Assembly (NCBI RefSeq): GCF_000717645.1
Contig: NZ_JNZZ01000006.1
Coordinates: 1-64,000, forward strand
Length of the DNA: 64,000 nt
Source: Streptomyces californicus
GTDB taxonomy: Bacteria; Actinomycetota; Actinomycetes; Streptomycetales; Streptomycetaceae
Direction of reading: 5' to 3'
Shown here: piece after piece, positions 47,422 through 56,202 of the stretch
Numbering within the stretch: position 1 is the stretch's first letter
How the letters are laid out: every line of letters starts with the position of its first letter
The notes under the pieces: model-generated
The model's database searches: none
What the model was told of the DNA's origin: nothing
Seen by the model: only the letters and a program-made list of their open reading frames with translations
Made by a program: the position numbers and the translations under genes

Positions 47422-48180
47422 TCAGCGGCGCTTCTCGCCCAGAACGTGGAGCTGGGTGGCGACGGAGTGGAAGGCTGGCTGTTCGGCGACGGCCGCTTCG
47501 AGCTTGAGAAGCGCCTCCACCGCGCCCGGTTCGGTGTCCACCAGGACGCCCGGCACCAGGTCGGCGAAGACCCGGACGCCGTGCACGGCGGCGATCTCCA
47601 GACCGGCGTCGGAGACCAGGCCGGAGAGCTGTTCGGCGGTGAAGCGGCGGGGCACCGGGTCGCCCTCGCCCCACCGGCCGGCCGGGTCGGTGAGCGCCTG
47701 GCGGGCCTCGGTGAAGTGGCCGGCGAGCGCGCGGGCCAGGACGGCTCCGCCGAGACCGGCGGCCAGCAGGCTGAGCGCGCCCGAGGGGCGCAGCGCCTCG
47801 ACCGCGTTGCGCACGCCCTCGGCGGGCTCGTCGACGTACTCCAGGACGCCGTGGCAGAGCACGGCGTCGAAACCGCCGCGGTCGACGACGTCGAACAGGC
47901 CGAGGATGTCGCCCTGGACGCCCCGGACCCGGTCGGCCACCCCGGCCTCGGCCGCGCGGCGCTCCAGTGCGAAGAGCGCGTTGGGGCTCGGGTCGACGAC
48001 GGTGACGCGGTGGCCGAGCCGGGCGGCGGGCACGGCGAAGTTGCCCGTGCCGCCCCCGGTGTCCAGTACGTCCAGGGCGTCCCGGCCGACCGCCTCGGCC
48101 TGACGGTCCAGAGCGTCCTTGAGGACCTCCCAGACCACGGCGGTACGAAGGGAGGCGCGGGGGCGCGGCTGGTCCGACAC
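47422..48180 (-). CDS. SAM-dependent methyltransferase
   Basis: This 252-residue class I methyltransferase has motif I VLDTGGGTGNFA and an acidic loop VVDPSPNA. CHGVLEYVDEP is the motif that follows. The substrate is unknown; the fold resembles SmtA/CmoB. GAGGAG lies ahead of the GTG at 48180. The upstream in-frame frame to 48534 is rejected as an Arg/Pro-rich shadow. It lies 161 bp downstream of the HEPN-like gene on the same strand. Confidence 0.87.
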   Translation of the reverse strand: MSDQPRPRASLRTAVVWEVLKDALDRQAEAVGRDALDVLDTGGGTGNFAVPAARLGHRVTVVDPSPNALFALERRAAEAGVADRVRGVQGDILGLFDVVDRGGFDAVLCHGVLEYVDEPAEGVRNAVEALRPSGALSLLAAGLGGAVLARALAGHFTEARQALTDPAGRWGEGDPVPRRFTAEQLSGLVSDAGLEIAAVHGVRVFADLVPGVLVDTEPGAVEALLKLEAAVAEQPAFHSVATQLHVLGEKRR

Positions 48181-48341
48181 GGCAGATGACTCCTCGACAC
48201 GGTGCCGCCGGGAACGGCGGAGCGTGGACAGTGCGGTGGTGATGTGAGCGATCACCACCCTATGGCCTCGCACCGCCGCCGGGTGTGCGGCGTCCGCCTG
48301 CCGTCGCCGCCGGGGCGGCGGCACGACGGCGGGCCCCCGGG

Positions 48342-48869
48342 TCACCCGCCGCCGGGCTGCTCCGCGCGGGGCTGCGGAAGGTCCGGCTGGAGCACCAGGA
48401 GCCGTTCGACCAGGCGCAGGAACATGGCGGCGTCGCGCAGCACGTCGTCGGCGTCCCTCCCGCTGGCGGCTCCCGGCATGCCCGCCTCCGCGCGGGCCCG
48501 GCGGTCGGCCCCCGCGGCGAAGAGGTCGCTCCATTCGGTCAGCTCCGGCGCTATCTCCGGGAGCACCTCCCAGGCGCTGCGGATGCGGTCGCGGCCGCGC
48601 TTGTTCGACTCGGGCCGGCCCCGGGCGGCCAGCACGGCCGCGGCGGTGCGCAGGGCGGCGAGGTGGGCCGTGGCGTACCGCTCGTTGGGCTCGTCGAGCA
48701 CGGCGGCCTCGTCGAGGCCGGAGCGGGCCTTGGCGAGCAGATCGAGAGCGGCGGGCGGCGCCGTGGTGCGGCGCAGGACGGGGTGGACATCGCTAGCCGG
48801 ACCGGTCAGTGAGGGGGCAGGGCTGCCTGCGCGGCGCCGCGGGACGGCGGCTGCGGACGAGCTGGCCAT
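48342..48869 (-). CDS. HEPN-like protein (SAV_6107-type), contains RX4H
   Basis: This 175-residue mostly helical protein resembles the actinobacterial family I recall as SAV_6107-type HEPN domain proteins. The segment NERYATAHLAALR places Arg64 and His69 in an R-x4-H arrangement, the motif of HEPN RNases, although its place in the fold is not certain. The first ~35 residues and the Pro-rich end are low in complexity. AGGAGG precedes the ATG at 48869, which excludes a longer frame to 48926. It is divergent from the degenerate ABC gene with a 165-bp shared region. Confidence 0.75.
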   Translation of the reverse strand: MASSSAAAVPRRRAGSPAPSLTGPASDVHPVLRRTTAPPAALDLLAKARSGLDEAAVLDEPNERYATAHLAALRTAAAVLAARGRPESNKRGRDRIRSAWEVLPEIAPELTEWSDLFAAGADRRARAEAGMPGAASGRDADDVLRDAAMFLRLVERLLVLQPDLPQPRAEQPGGG

Positions 48870-48969
48870 GACGAACCTCCTGTCGTCGTGTGACGGCTCC
48901 GTGGCCGTCTGTGTCCATGGTGGCAACCACCACTGACAATCGGTTCGTGTACCCCGACGACCTGCGGTT

Positions 48970-48998
48970 TTGCGTCAGACACCCGTACGGGCTAGTTT
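48970..48998 (+). promoter_or_regulatory. Promoter of the ABC/YhgE/TetR operon
   Basis: TTGCGT (48970-48975) and TAGTTT (48993-48998) are spaced by 17 bases. Transcription would start near 49004, inside the operator described next. Confidence 0.6.
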
Positions 48999-49002
48999 TT
49001 GC

Positions 49003-49016
49003 ACTGACTGGTCAGT
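49003..49016. promoter_or_regulatory. TetR-type operator ACTGAC-TG-GTCAGT
   Basis: A perfect 6-2-6 inverted repeat overlaps the expected transcription start of the operon and lies 18 bases before the GTG. The spacing and sequence resemble operators of TetR regulators; the operon itself ends with a tetR gene, which suggests autoregulation. Confidence 0.65.
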
Positions 49017-49034
49017 TCATAAAGGGGAGGGTCT

Positions 49035-49874
49035 GTGGAGAGCCCGCACGGCGCGGCGGTCACCGCCGAGAGCTTGGGAATGAGGGGACCGCGCGGCTGG
49101 GTCTTCCGGAACGTGACGTTCAGCGCCGCGCCCGGGGCACTGGTGGCCGTCGAGGGGGCGTCCGGCTCGGGCCGCACCTGTCTGCTGCTCGCCCTGACCG
49201 GCCGTATGCGCACCACCGAGGGCCGTGCCGAGACCGGGGGCCTGCGGCTGCCCAAGCAGGCCGCGGCCGTCCGCTCGATCGCCGCCCTCGGGCCGGTGCC
49301 GATGGTCAGCGAGCTGGACCCGGCCTTCACGGTCGCCGAGCACTTGGGCGAACGCGCCCTCCTCCAGGGCCGCTACGGGGCCTCCCTGCGCAGCCTGCTG
49401 CGGCCGCGCGCCGAGCGCCGCGCCGCCGCGACGGCCCGCGTCGACGAGGCCCTGGAGGCGGCGGGGCTCGACATCGCCGCGCTCCCCAAGGCGGGACGCA
49501 CCTCCGTACGGGATCTGGAGCGGCTGGAGGCGCTGCGGCTGTCCGTGGCGCTGGCGCTGATCGGCAAGCCGCGCCTGCTCGCCGTGGACGACACCGACCT
49601 CAAGCTCTCGGACGCCGAGCGTGACCAGGCATGGGCGCTGCTGCGCTCCGTGGCGGCCGGCGGAACGACCGTGCTCGCGGTGTGCAGCGAGGCCCCCGAG
49701 GACGCGCTCGTCGTCCGTACCGACGCGGCGGCCGGCGACCGGGCGCCCGGAACGGACGCCGGGCCGGCCGGCGCGACGGCCGCGGCCGGGACCGCACCCG
49801 CCACCGACGACCCGACCACCATCACCACCGACGAGGAGACGGCCGATGCGTTCGCCGAAACTGGCCGCTCTTGA
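49035..49874 (+). CDS. Degenerate ABC-type ATPase, partner of YhgE-like protein
   Basis: This 279-residue protein has an ABC ATPase fold with altered key sites. Walker A reads GASGSGRT (41-48), so Arg47 replaces the invariant Lys. The signature LSGGQ is missing, with VRDLERLEALR in its place. Walker B ends DD (185-186) rather than DE, and the H-loop has Cys217. It probably binds nucleotide weakly or not at all. The C-terminal 55 residues are Ala/Thr/Pro-rich. AGGGGAGG precedes the GTG. It overlaps the next gene by 29 bases. Confidence 0.85.
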   Translation: MESPHGAAVTAESLGMRGPRGWVFRNVTFSAAPGALVAVEGASGSGRTCLLLALTGRMRTTEGRAETGGLRLPKQAAAVRSIAALGPVPMVSELDPAFTVAEHLGERALLQGRYGASLRSLLRPRAERRAAATARVDEALEAAGLDIAALPKAGRTSVRDLERLEALRLSVALALIGKPRLLAVDDTDLKLSDAERDQAWALLRSVAAGGTTVLAVCSEAPEDALVVRTDAAAGDRAPGTDAGPAGATAAAGTAPATDDPTTITTDEETADAFAETGRS

Positions 49875-51933
49875 GCTGAAGCGGTTCGGCAGGGGCAAGC
49901 TGCCGGCCGCCGCGCTGGTGGCCCTGCTGCTCCTGCCGCTGCTCTACGGCGCCCTGTACCTGTGCTCGTTCTGGGACCCGTACGGAAAGCTCGACAAGCT
50001 CCCCGTCGCCCTGGTCAACGACGACAAGGGGGCGACCAACGACGGCAAGCGCCTGGTGGCCGGGGACGACATCAGCGAGAAGCTGCTCGACTCCAAGGTG
50101 TTCGACTGGCACGAAGTGGGCTCCGCCGAGGCCGAGAAGGGCGTCGAGGAGGGCACGTACTACCTCTCGCTCACGATGCCTCCGGACTTCAGCGAGAAGA
50201 TCGCCTCCAGCGGTGGCGACTCCCCCGAGACCGGGGCTCTCCAGGTGCGGACGAACGACGCCAACAACTACATCGTCGGCCAGATCTCCCGGACCGTCTT
50301 CGGCGAGGTCCGCAACGCCGCCTCCACGAACGCCTCCCGGTCCTTCCTGGACCGCATCTTCATCAACTTCTCCGACCTGCACGACAAGACCGCCGAGGCG
50401 GCCAAGGGCGCCGACGACCTCAAGGGCGGCATAACGAAGGCCAAGAAGGGCTCCAAGGACCTCGCGGACGGCCTCAAGGACTCCAAGGCGGGCAGCAAGA
50501 AGCTCTCGGACGGCATCGTCAAGCTGAACCAGGGCTCGCGCGAACTCGCCACGGGCTCCGGCCAGGTCGCCGGGGGCACCCAGCTCCTGGCCGACAAGGT
50601 CAACGGCATCGCCGGCGACGTACGCCCCTTCTTCAAGGACAACGGGAAGTCCATCCGCGACACGGCCGTGCTGGTCGCCGACGCCTCCGCGGCCGTACGG
50701 CACAACCTCGACCTGCTCGTGAAGAGCGCGCCCGCCGCCGCGTCCGGTTCCAAGAAGGCGGCCGACGAGCTGGCGGAGATCCACCGCACCCAGTGCGAGG
50801 AGGCCGAGGAGCCCGACGCCACGGCGTGCCCGGCGCTGGAACGCGCCGAGGTCACCGCCGCCGACGCCGCGAGGATCGCCGCCGACGTGAACACCCTGGT
50901 CACCAACCAGAACGGCGACCTGAAGAAGCTGAGCACCCAGCTCACCGCCTTCCAGAAGCAGGCCGAGGACCTCGCGAAGCGCGCGCCCACCCTGGACGAC
51001 GACCTGGCGGCGGCCGTGGCCAAGGTCAACGAGCTCAACACCGGCGCCCAGAAGGTCGCCAAGGGCGCGCAGGCGCTGCACACGGGCCTCGGCACCGCGC
51101 AGACCGGCTCCAGCGACCTGGACACCGGCGTCGGCAAGCTGAAGACCGGCGCGGAGAACCTGGACGGCGGGCTGTTCCGGCTCGGCGACGGTTCGACCGA
51201 GCTGGCCCAGGGCCTCAACGACGGCGTGGAGAAGATCCCGGACTACGACAAGAAGGACCGCGACGCCCGGACCGACGTGATGGCCGACCCGGTCAAGCTC
51301 GCCTCCCAGTCGCTGCACGCGGCCCCCAACTACGGCACCGGCTTCGCCCCGTACTTCATCCCGCTGTCCCTGTGGGTCGGCGCGATGGTGGCGTACATGC
51401 TGATCCAGCCGCTGAACAGGCGGGCGCTCGCCGCCGGGGCCTCCTCCTGGCGGATCGCCCTGGCCGGCTGGCTCCCGGTCGCCGCGATCGGCACGCTCCA
51501 GGTCGGCGCGCTGATGGCCGTCCTGCACTGGGGCCTCGGCCTCCAGATGACCCACGCCGCCGGAACGATCGGCTTCCTGGCGCTGGTGACCTGCTGCTTC
51601 GCCGCGATCGTGCAGTGGCTGAACGCCTGCTTCGGGGCGGCCGGGCGCATCCTGGTGCTGGTGGTGCTGATGCTCCAGCTGACCTCGGCCGGGGGCACGT
51701 ACCCCGTCCAGACCAGCCCGGGCTTCTTCGGCGCGATCCACCCGTACCTGCCCATGACGTACGTCGTCGAGGGGCTGCGCCGGCTGATCACGGGCGGTCC
51801 GCTGACCCCGGTCTGGCTGGGCTGCGCGGTCCTGGCGGCCTTCACCGTCGGCGCGCTCGCCCTGACCGCCTTCACCGCCCGCCGCAAGCAGGTCTGGAGC
51901 CTGAGCCGGCTGCACCCGGAGCTGAGCCTGTGA
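49846..51933 (+). CDS. YhgE/Pip-type membrane protein
   Basis: This 695-residue protein has one N-terminal membrane helix (about 20-38) and a long extracellular region with repeats such as DLKGGITKAKKGSKDLADGL, which form coiled-coil-like turns. Five or so C-terminal helices (about 503-680) end it. YhgE/Pip proteins are ABC-2-like membrane proteins; some act as phage receptors or export components. GAGGAG precedes the ATG at 49846. With the degenerate ATPase it may form a non-classical transporter. Confidence 0.9.
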   Translation: MRSPKLAALELKRFGRGKLPAAALVALLLLPLLYGALYLCSFWDPYGKLDKLPVALVNDDKGATNDGKRLVAGDDISEKLLDSKVFDWHEVGSAEAEKGVEEGTYYLSLTMPPDFSEKIASSGGDSPETGALQVRTNDANNYIVGQISRTVFGEVRNAASTNASRSFLDRIFINFSDLHDKTAEAAKGADDLKGGITKAKKGSKDLADGLKDSKAGSKKLSDGIVKLNQGSRELATGSGQVAGGTQLLADKVNGIAGDVRPFFKDNGKSIRDTAVLVADASAAVRHNLDLLVKSAPAAASGSKKAADELAEIHRTQCEEAEEPDATACPALERAEVTAADAARIAADVNTLVTNQNGDLKKLSTQLTAFQKQAEDLAKRAPTLDDDLAAAVAKVNELNTGAQKVAKGAQALHTGLGTAQTGSSDLDTGVGKLKTGAENLDGGLFRLGDGSTELAQGLNDGVEKIPDYDKKDRDARTDVMADPVKLASQSLHAAPNYGTGFAPYFIPLSLWVGAMVAYMLIQPLNRRALAAGASSWRIALAGWLPVAAIGTLQVGALMAVLHWGLGLQMTHAAGTIGFLALVTCCFAAIVQWLNACFGAAGRILVLVVLMLQLTSAGGTYPVQTSPGFFGAIHPYLPMTYVVEGLRRLITGGPLTPVWLGCAVLAAFTVGALALTAFTARRKQVWSLSRLHPELSL

Positions 51934-51986
51934 GCGCCCCCGCCGTCGAACCCCCGGGCACCGTGCGGCCTGGAAGAATCGGCCCC

Positions 51987-52598
51987 ATGGAAAGCAGTGG
52001 CACGACGCGCCGCCAGGCCACCCGGCAGAAGCTCTACGAGGCGGCGGTGACCCTCATCGCCGAGAAGGGCTTCTCCACGACCACGGTCGACGAGATCGCC
52101 GATCGGGCCGGGGTCGCCAAGGGCACGGTCTACTACAACTTCAAGAGCAAGACCGAACTGTTCGAGGAGTTGCTCCGGCACGGCGTGGGACTGCTCACCG
52201 CCTCCCTGCGGGCCGCCGCCGAGGAGTCCGAGGAGCGCGGTGGCACCCGGGTCGAGGCGCTGGACGCGATGATCCGCGCCGGGCTCGCCTTCATCGACCG
52301 CTACCCGGCCTTCACCCAGCTGTACGTGGCCGAGCTGTGGCGCACCAACCGCGCCTGGCAGTCCACGCTGCTGGTGGTGCGTCAGGAGGCCGTCGCGGTG
52401 GTCGAGGGCGTCCTGCGGGACGGGGTGCGCGACGGTGAGCTGAGCGAGGAGATCGACATCCCGCTGACGGCGGCCGCGCTGGTCGGGATGGTGCTGGTGG
52501 CGGCGCTGGACTGGCAGGCGTTCCAGCCGGAGCGCTCGATCGACGAGGTCCACTCGGCGCTGTCCCTGCTGCTGCACGGGCGGGTCAGCGGGCGCTGA
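51987..52598 (+). CDS. TetR-family transcriptional regulator
   Basis: This 203-residue regulator has the TetR helix-turn-helix at about 29-50 (TTTVDEIADRAGVAKGTVYYNF). The rest is a helical ligand-binding domain. It is the third gene of the operon and the best candidate to bind the operator at 49003-49016. ATG 51987 lies 7 bases after AAGAAT, suggesting a second, leaderless start; GTG 51930, which overlaps the yhgE stop as GTGA, gives 19 more residues and is possible. Confidence 0.9.
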   Translation: MESSGTTRRQATRQKLYEAAVTLIAEKGFSTTTVDEIADRAGVAKGTVYYNFKSKTELFEELLRHGVGLLTASLRAAAEESEERGGTRVEALDAMIRAGLAFIDRYPAFTQLYVAELWRTNRAWQSTLLVVRQEAVAVVEGVLRDGVRDGELSEEIDIPLTAAALVGMVLVAALDWQAFQPERSIDEVHSALSLLLHGRVSGR

Positions 52599-52608
52599 GG
52601 CCCCGCTT

Positions 52609-52631
52609 CCGCTCCTCGGCACGAGGAGCGG
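52609..52631 (+). terminator. Terminator after tetR
   Basis: A 10-bp stem (52609-52618 with 52622-52631) closes a 3-base loop. Confidence 0.7.
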
Positions 52632-52687
52632 GCCGCCGGGCCCACCCGCACGGGGCGGCCCATCGGAGCGTGCGTACGGCGACATCG

Positions 52688-52742
52688 AAGACGCCGGCCG
52701 TCGGAGTTCGCGTTCCCCCGTGAACTCCGACGCCGGCGTCTT
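52688..52742. terminator. Long hairpin
   Basis: A stem of about 21 bp with one bulged C (52688-52709 with 52722-52742) and a 12-base loop. It is a strong terminator for either strand. Confidence 0.85.
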
Positions 52743-53015
52743 CCGTACCTCCGGAAACCCGTCCCCCGTGACCCCGTGTCCCCCGTGGTCCCCGGATCTC
52801 CGTCGTGCACCCCCGTTCCGTCGGGGGTACCGCGCCGTTCCGCCGCCCCGTGCCGGCGGTACCGGCGCAGCGCCCCTTCCGTGGTCATCACTCTGCCGTC
52901 CGCGCAGGTGGGGGCCCATCCGCGCGGGTACTCATCTGCGCTTCTAGGTACGGGTACTCAGAGCCTCGCGCCGAACCTCAGCCGGGGCCTGCGGGCGGTC
53001 GCTACGATCGACGGC

Positions 53016-53633
53016 GTGTCGGTCATACCCCTGGTGTTCACAAGCGGCTGGGCGAGCGGGATCAACGCGTACGCGGTGGTGCTGCTGCTCGGTCTGTTCG
53101 GCGCGACCGGCGTCTCGGACGACGTGCCCGCCGCGCTCCAGCGCACCGATGTGCTGATCGTGGCCGCGGTGCTGTTCCTCTGCGAGGCGATCGCCGACAA
53201 GGTCCCCTACGTGGACTCGGTCTGGGACACGGCGCACACGGTCGTCCGGCCGGTGGCCGGGGCGGTGGTGGCCGCGCTGCTGGCCGGGGAGAGCGGTTCG
53301 CTTCCGGAGCTCGCGGCCGGCGCGATCGGCGGGTCCACGGCGCTGGTGAGCCATCTGGTGAAGGCCGGGACGCGGATGGCCGTCAACACCTCGCCCGAGC
53401 CGTTCAGCAACATCGGGATGAGCGTCGTCGAGGATCTCGGGGTCGCCGGGATCATCACCTTCGCGATCTTCAACCCGGTGGCGGCCGCCGTGATCGCGGG
53501 CGTGCTGCTGGTGCTCGGCATCGTCGTCGTGCTCTTCCTCGCCTCCCGGATCCGCCGCTTCCTGCGCCGCCGGGCCCAGCGGCGCGAGGAGAAACGCCTG
53601 GCCGGCGCGGGTGGGCCCTGGCCACCCGGCTGA
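53016..53633 (+). CDS. DUF4126 membrane protein
   Basis: This 205-residue protein has four to five membrane helices. It starts with SVIPLVFTSGWASGINAYAVVLLLGL, with the DUF4126 segment EAIADKVPYVDSVWDT and a Gly-rich GAIGGSTALVSH. A basic tail of about 25 residues ends it. The function is unknown. GTG 53016 has no ribosome-binding site; TACGAT 7 bases upstream supports a leaderless transcript. An upstream frame to 52776 is rejected. Confidence 0.88.
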   Translation: MSVIPLVFTSGWASGINAYAVVLLLGLFGATGVSDDVPAALQRTDVLIVAAVLFLCEAIADKVPYVDSVWDTAHTVVRPVAGAVVAALLAGESGSLPELAAGAIGGSTALVSHLVKAGTRMAVNTSPEPFSNIGMSVVEDLGVAGIITFAIFNPVAAAVIAGVLLVLGIVVVLFLASRIRRFLRRRAQRREEKRLAGAGGPWPPG

Positions 53634-53651
53634 GCCGCCGGGGCCGGTCGG

Positions 53652-53657
53652 TAAAGT
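53652..53657 (+). promoter_or_regulatory. -10 hexamer of a probable leaderless transcript (FAD oxidoreductase)
   Basis: TAAAGT lies exactly 7 bases before the ATG at 53665; no ribosome-binding site is present. Confidence 0.5.
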
Positions 53658-53664
53658 CACCGGC

Positions 53665-55164
53665 ATGGCACGCATTGCGGTGATCGGCGCCGGTACGGGC
53701 GCGATGGCGGCGGCCGCCCGGCTCGCCGTCGCGGGCGAGAAGGTGACGGTCTACGAGCGGTCCGCTAGCTACGGCGGCTCGGTCGGCCGCCATGAGCACG
53801 AGGGCTTCGTCTTCGACACCGGGCCCGGGCTCCTGCACCTGCCCGCCGTCCAGCGCGACCTCTTCGTGAAGACCGGCAAGGAGTCCCTGGAGCAGTGCGT
53901 GTCGCTGACCCAGGTCGACCCGGCGAGCCGTCACCTCTTCGCGGACGGCACGGCGGTGTCCCTGCCCAACGCCTCCCGCGCCGGGGTCGCCGCCGCCCTG
54001 GACGGGGCGCTGGGCGCGGGCGCCGGGGCGCGCTGGAGCGACTTCATGGACCGGGCCCGGGACGCCTGGGACCGCTCGCGCCGGCCGCTCCTGGAGGAGC
54101 CGCTGCGCCCGGACCACCGGGTGCTGGGGCGCGACCCGTACCCGGCGGTGCGGCAGCGGCGGCTGCTGCGTCCGGCCCGGCAGGCGGGGACGGTCGCGGA
54201 GATCGGCGCGTGGGAGCTGGCGGACCCCCGGCTGGCCGCCCTGCTCGACGGGTACGCGCTCGCCCACGGCCTGGACCCGCGGACCGCCCCCGCGAGCGCC
54301 GCGCTGCTGCCGTACATGGAGCAGACCTTCGGCAGCTGGTACGTGGAGGGCGGGATGCGGGAGCTGGCCCGCGCGGTGTACGAGCGGTGCGTGGCCCGCC
54401 GGGTGACGTTCGTCTTCGGGGCCGAGGCGGTCCGGGTCGTCGAGAAGGACGGCCGGGCGGCGGGCGTGGAGCTGGCGGACGGCGAGGTGGCCGAGGCCGA
54501 CCGGGTGGTGCTCGGGGTCCGGCCGCGCCCGGGGCTGGTGCCGGGTCAGGTGTGGGGCGCGGACGATGTGGCGGTGCGCGCGGGCGCGGCGGGCCGGTTC
54601 ACGGTGCTGCTGTCGCTGCGCGGGGGCCGGGAGGCGGACGCGGTGCACCGGACCGTGGTGCACGGCGCGGACGGGGCGGCGGAGCAGGAGGCCGTGTTCG
54701 GGGGCCGGGTGGCCGCCCACCCCACGGTGACGGTGCTGCGGCCGGACGATCCGGCGACCCGGCCCGACGCGGAGCACGAGGCGGTGACGCTCACCGCGAC
54801 GACGGCACCGCAGGGTCCGGTGGACTGGCGGGACCCGGAGGTGCGGCGGCGGTTCGCGGACGTCCTGGTGGAGCGGGCCGCGGCGGCCGTTCCCGGGCTG
54901 CGGGAGCGGATCCTGCACACGGAGGTCCGCACGCCCGCGGAGACCGAGGCGGAGACGGGGGCCGAGGGCGGTGCGGTGCCGCCGCCCGCGCTGGCCGGGG
55001 CGGCGGGCGCGTATCTGCACCCGGGCAACCTGACCCGGCTGCCGGGCCTCTACCTCGCGGGCGGCTGGGCGCACCCGGGCGGCGGGCTCGCGCACGCCGG
55101 GATGTCCGGGACGCTGGTGGCCGGGCTCGTGGTGGAGGGCGACGGGTTCCGGGGCTCGCGGTGA
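53665..55164 (+). CDS. FAD/NAD(P)-binding oxidoreductase, phytoene desaturase-like
   Basis: This 499-residue protein has an N-terminal dinucleotide-binding motif IAVIGAGTGAMAAAARLA with an acidic residue at the end of the second strand (VYERS). The C-terminal FAD segment is LYLAGGWAHPGGGLAHAGMSG. It resembles the CrtI/phytoene desaturase group of amine-oxidase-like flavoproteins. No other carotenoid gene is nearby, so the substrate is uncertain. ATG 53665 is preceded by TAAAGT 7 bases away. Confidence 0.88.
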   Translation: MARIAVIGAGTGAMAAAARLAVAGEKVTVYERSASYGGSVGRHEHEGFVFDTGPGLLHLPAVQRDLFVKTGKESLEQCVSLTQVDPASRHLFADGTAVSLPNASRAGVAAALDGALGAGAGARWSDFMDRARDAWDRSRRPLLEEPLRPDHRVLGRDPYPAVRQRRLLRPARQAGTVAEIGAWELADPRLAALLDGYALAHGLDPRTAPASAALLPYMEQTFGSWYVEGGMRELARAVYERCVARRVTFVFGAEAVRVVEKDGRAAGVELADGEVAEADRVVLGVRPRPGLVPGQVWGADDVAVRAGAAGRFTVLLSLRGGREADAVHRTVVHGADGAAEQEAVFGGRVAAHPTVTVLRPDDPATRPDAEHEAVTLTATTAPQGPVDWRDPEVRRRFADVLVERAAAAVPGLRERILHTEVRTPAETEAETGAEGGAVPPPALAGAAGAYLHPGNLTRLPGLYLAGGWAHPGGGLAHAGMSGTLVAGLVVEGDGFRGSR

Positions 55165-55195
55165 GAGGCGGCCTCCGCCGGGCCTGACGCACGCG

Positions 55196-55236
55196 CCGCG
55201 CCGCCGCTCCCGGAGACTCCCGGGTCGGCGGCGCGG
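55196..55236. terminator. Bidirectional terminator
   Basis: An outer 11-bp stem (55196-55206 with 55226-55236) encloses a smaller stem. It separates convergent genes. Confidence 0.78.
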
Positions 55237-55241
55237 TGGGT

Positions 55242-56153
55242 TCAGTAGCGGTACTGCTCGTTCTGGCCGGTGTCGTAGCCGTTGCCGTAAGGGGTGGGCT
55301 GCTCGGACGGCATCGGGGGGTACGGCTCGGCGTCGCGCTGCTGCGGGACCCAGACGCCGCCGGGCGGGGTGTCCGTGGCGTACTGGTCCGTGCCGTGGCC
55401 CTGGGCGTAGGGGTCGGTGTGACTCTGCTGCCCGCCCTGGCCGCCCTGGCCGTCGTGGCCGTAGCCGTCGTAACCGCCGTAGGAGGGCGTCCCGTTGGTG
55501 GTGCCGATGTACGGGTCGGAGTAGGCGGCGTAGCTCTGCCGGCCGGTGCCGTAGTCGTACGTTCCGGCGTAGGCGTCCTGGTCCGGCTGCCGGTCGTATC
55601 CGCCGTACGGGTCGTACGCGGGGTACTGCGACGTCTCCGCGGGATCGGCGTCGGCGTGGCCGGAGTTCTGGTCGCCGGCGCCGCTCGTGTCGTGGCCGGC
55701 GGTCCCGTAGACGCCGTACTGGCCGGTGTCGTCCGGCATCGGCTGCGTCTCGTAGACGGACGGGTCGGGTGGTGCGGCCGGGGGTGTGTCGTACCCGGCG
55801 GGCTCACCGTCCGAGACCTCCAGGCCGGAGACCCGCAGAGTGGGTTCCTTCGCCTCGGCGCCCTTCGCGCCGGACCTGCGCCGGCGGCTCTCGCCCGGAC
55901 TGCCGCCGATGGCCCAGCCGGTGGAGAAGCCGCGCCGGAACGACAGCGTCACGAACGTCTGGCCGGTGGCGAAGGCGAGCGTCCCGAGGACGATCACCGG
56001 CACCGAGGACAGCAGCACCCCGGCCACCACGCCGAGGAACCCGCCGAAGGCGAGGAGCCGCCAGCGCAGCCGCGCCTTGTACTGGAGCAGCACCTCACCG
56101 AGCAGCCACAGCGCCACCAGACCGAATGCGATGTAGAGGACCGTCCAGCCCAC
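55242..56153 (-). CDS. Membrane protein with Tyr/Gly/Asp-rich disordered tail
   Basis: This 303-residue protein has about three hydrophobic segments in the first 85 residues (near 1-20, 33-50 and 52-72). A cytosolic segment and a tail of some 180 residues rich in Tyr, Gly, Asp, Gln and Pro follow, with many Tyr-Gly and Tyr-Asp pairs, ending QNEQYRY. Such tails may be phosphorylated or form condensates. The GTG at 56153 has AGGAGG upstream. Family unknown. Confidence 0.8.
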   Translation of the reverse strand: MGWTVLYIAFGLVALWLLGEVLLQYKARLRWRLLAFGGFLGVVAGVLLSSVPVIVLGTLAFATGQTFVTLSFRRGFSTGWAIGGSPGESRRRRSGAKGAEAKEPTLRVSGLEVSDGEPAGYDTPPAAPPDPSVYETQPMPDDTGQYGVYGTAGHDTSGAGDQNSGHADADPAETSQYPAYDPYGGYDRQPDQDAYAGTYDYGTGRQSYAAYSDPYIGTTNGTPSYGGYDGYGHDGQGGQGGQQSHTDPYAQGHGTDQYATDTPPGGVWVPQQRDAEPYPPMPSEQPTPYGNGYDTGQNEQYRY

Positions 56154-56202
56154 GCCCGCCCCCTCCTGCGGCCGTAGCCGCGTCGGCGGCGGGTACGACC
56201 GG

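Larger units (their letters stand above)
52599..53015. other. Intergenic region with two hairpins and a leaderless promoter
   Basis: This 417-bp gap has a small hairpin (52609-52631) and a long one (52688-52742). A Pro-codon-rich stretch without a credible gene follows. Near its end a TACGAT hexamer (53003-53008) lies 7 bases before the next start. Confidence 0.5.
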
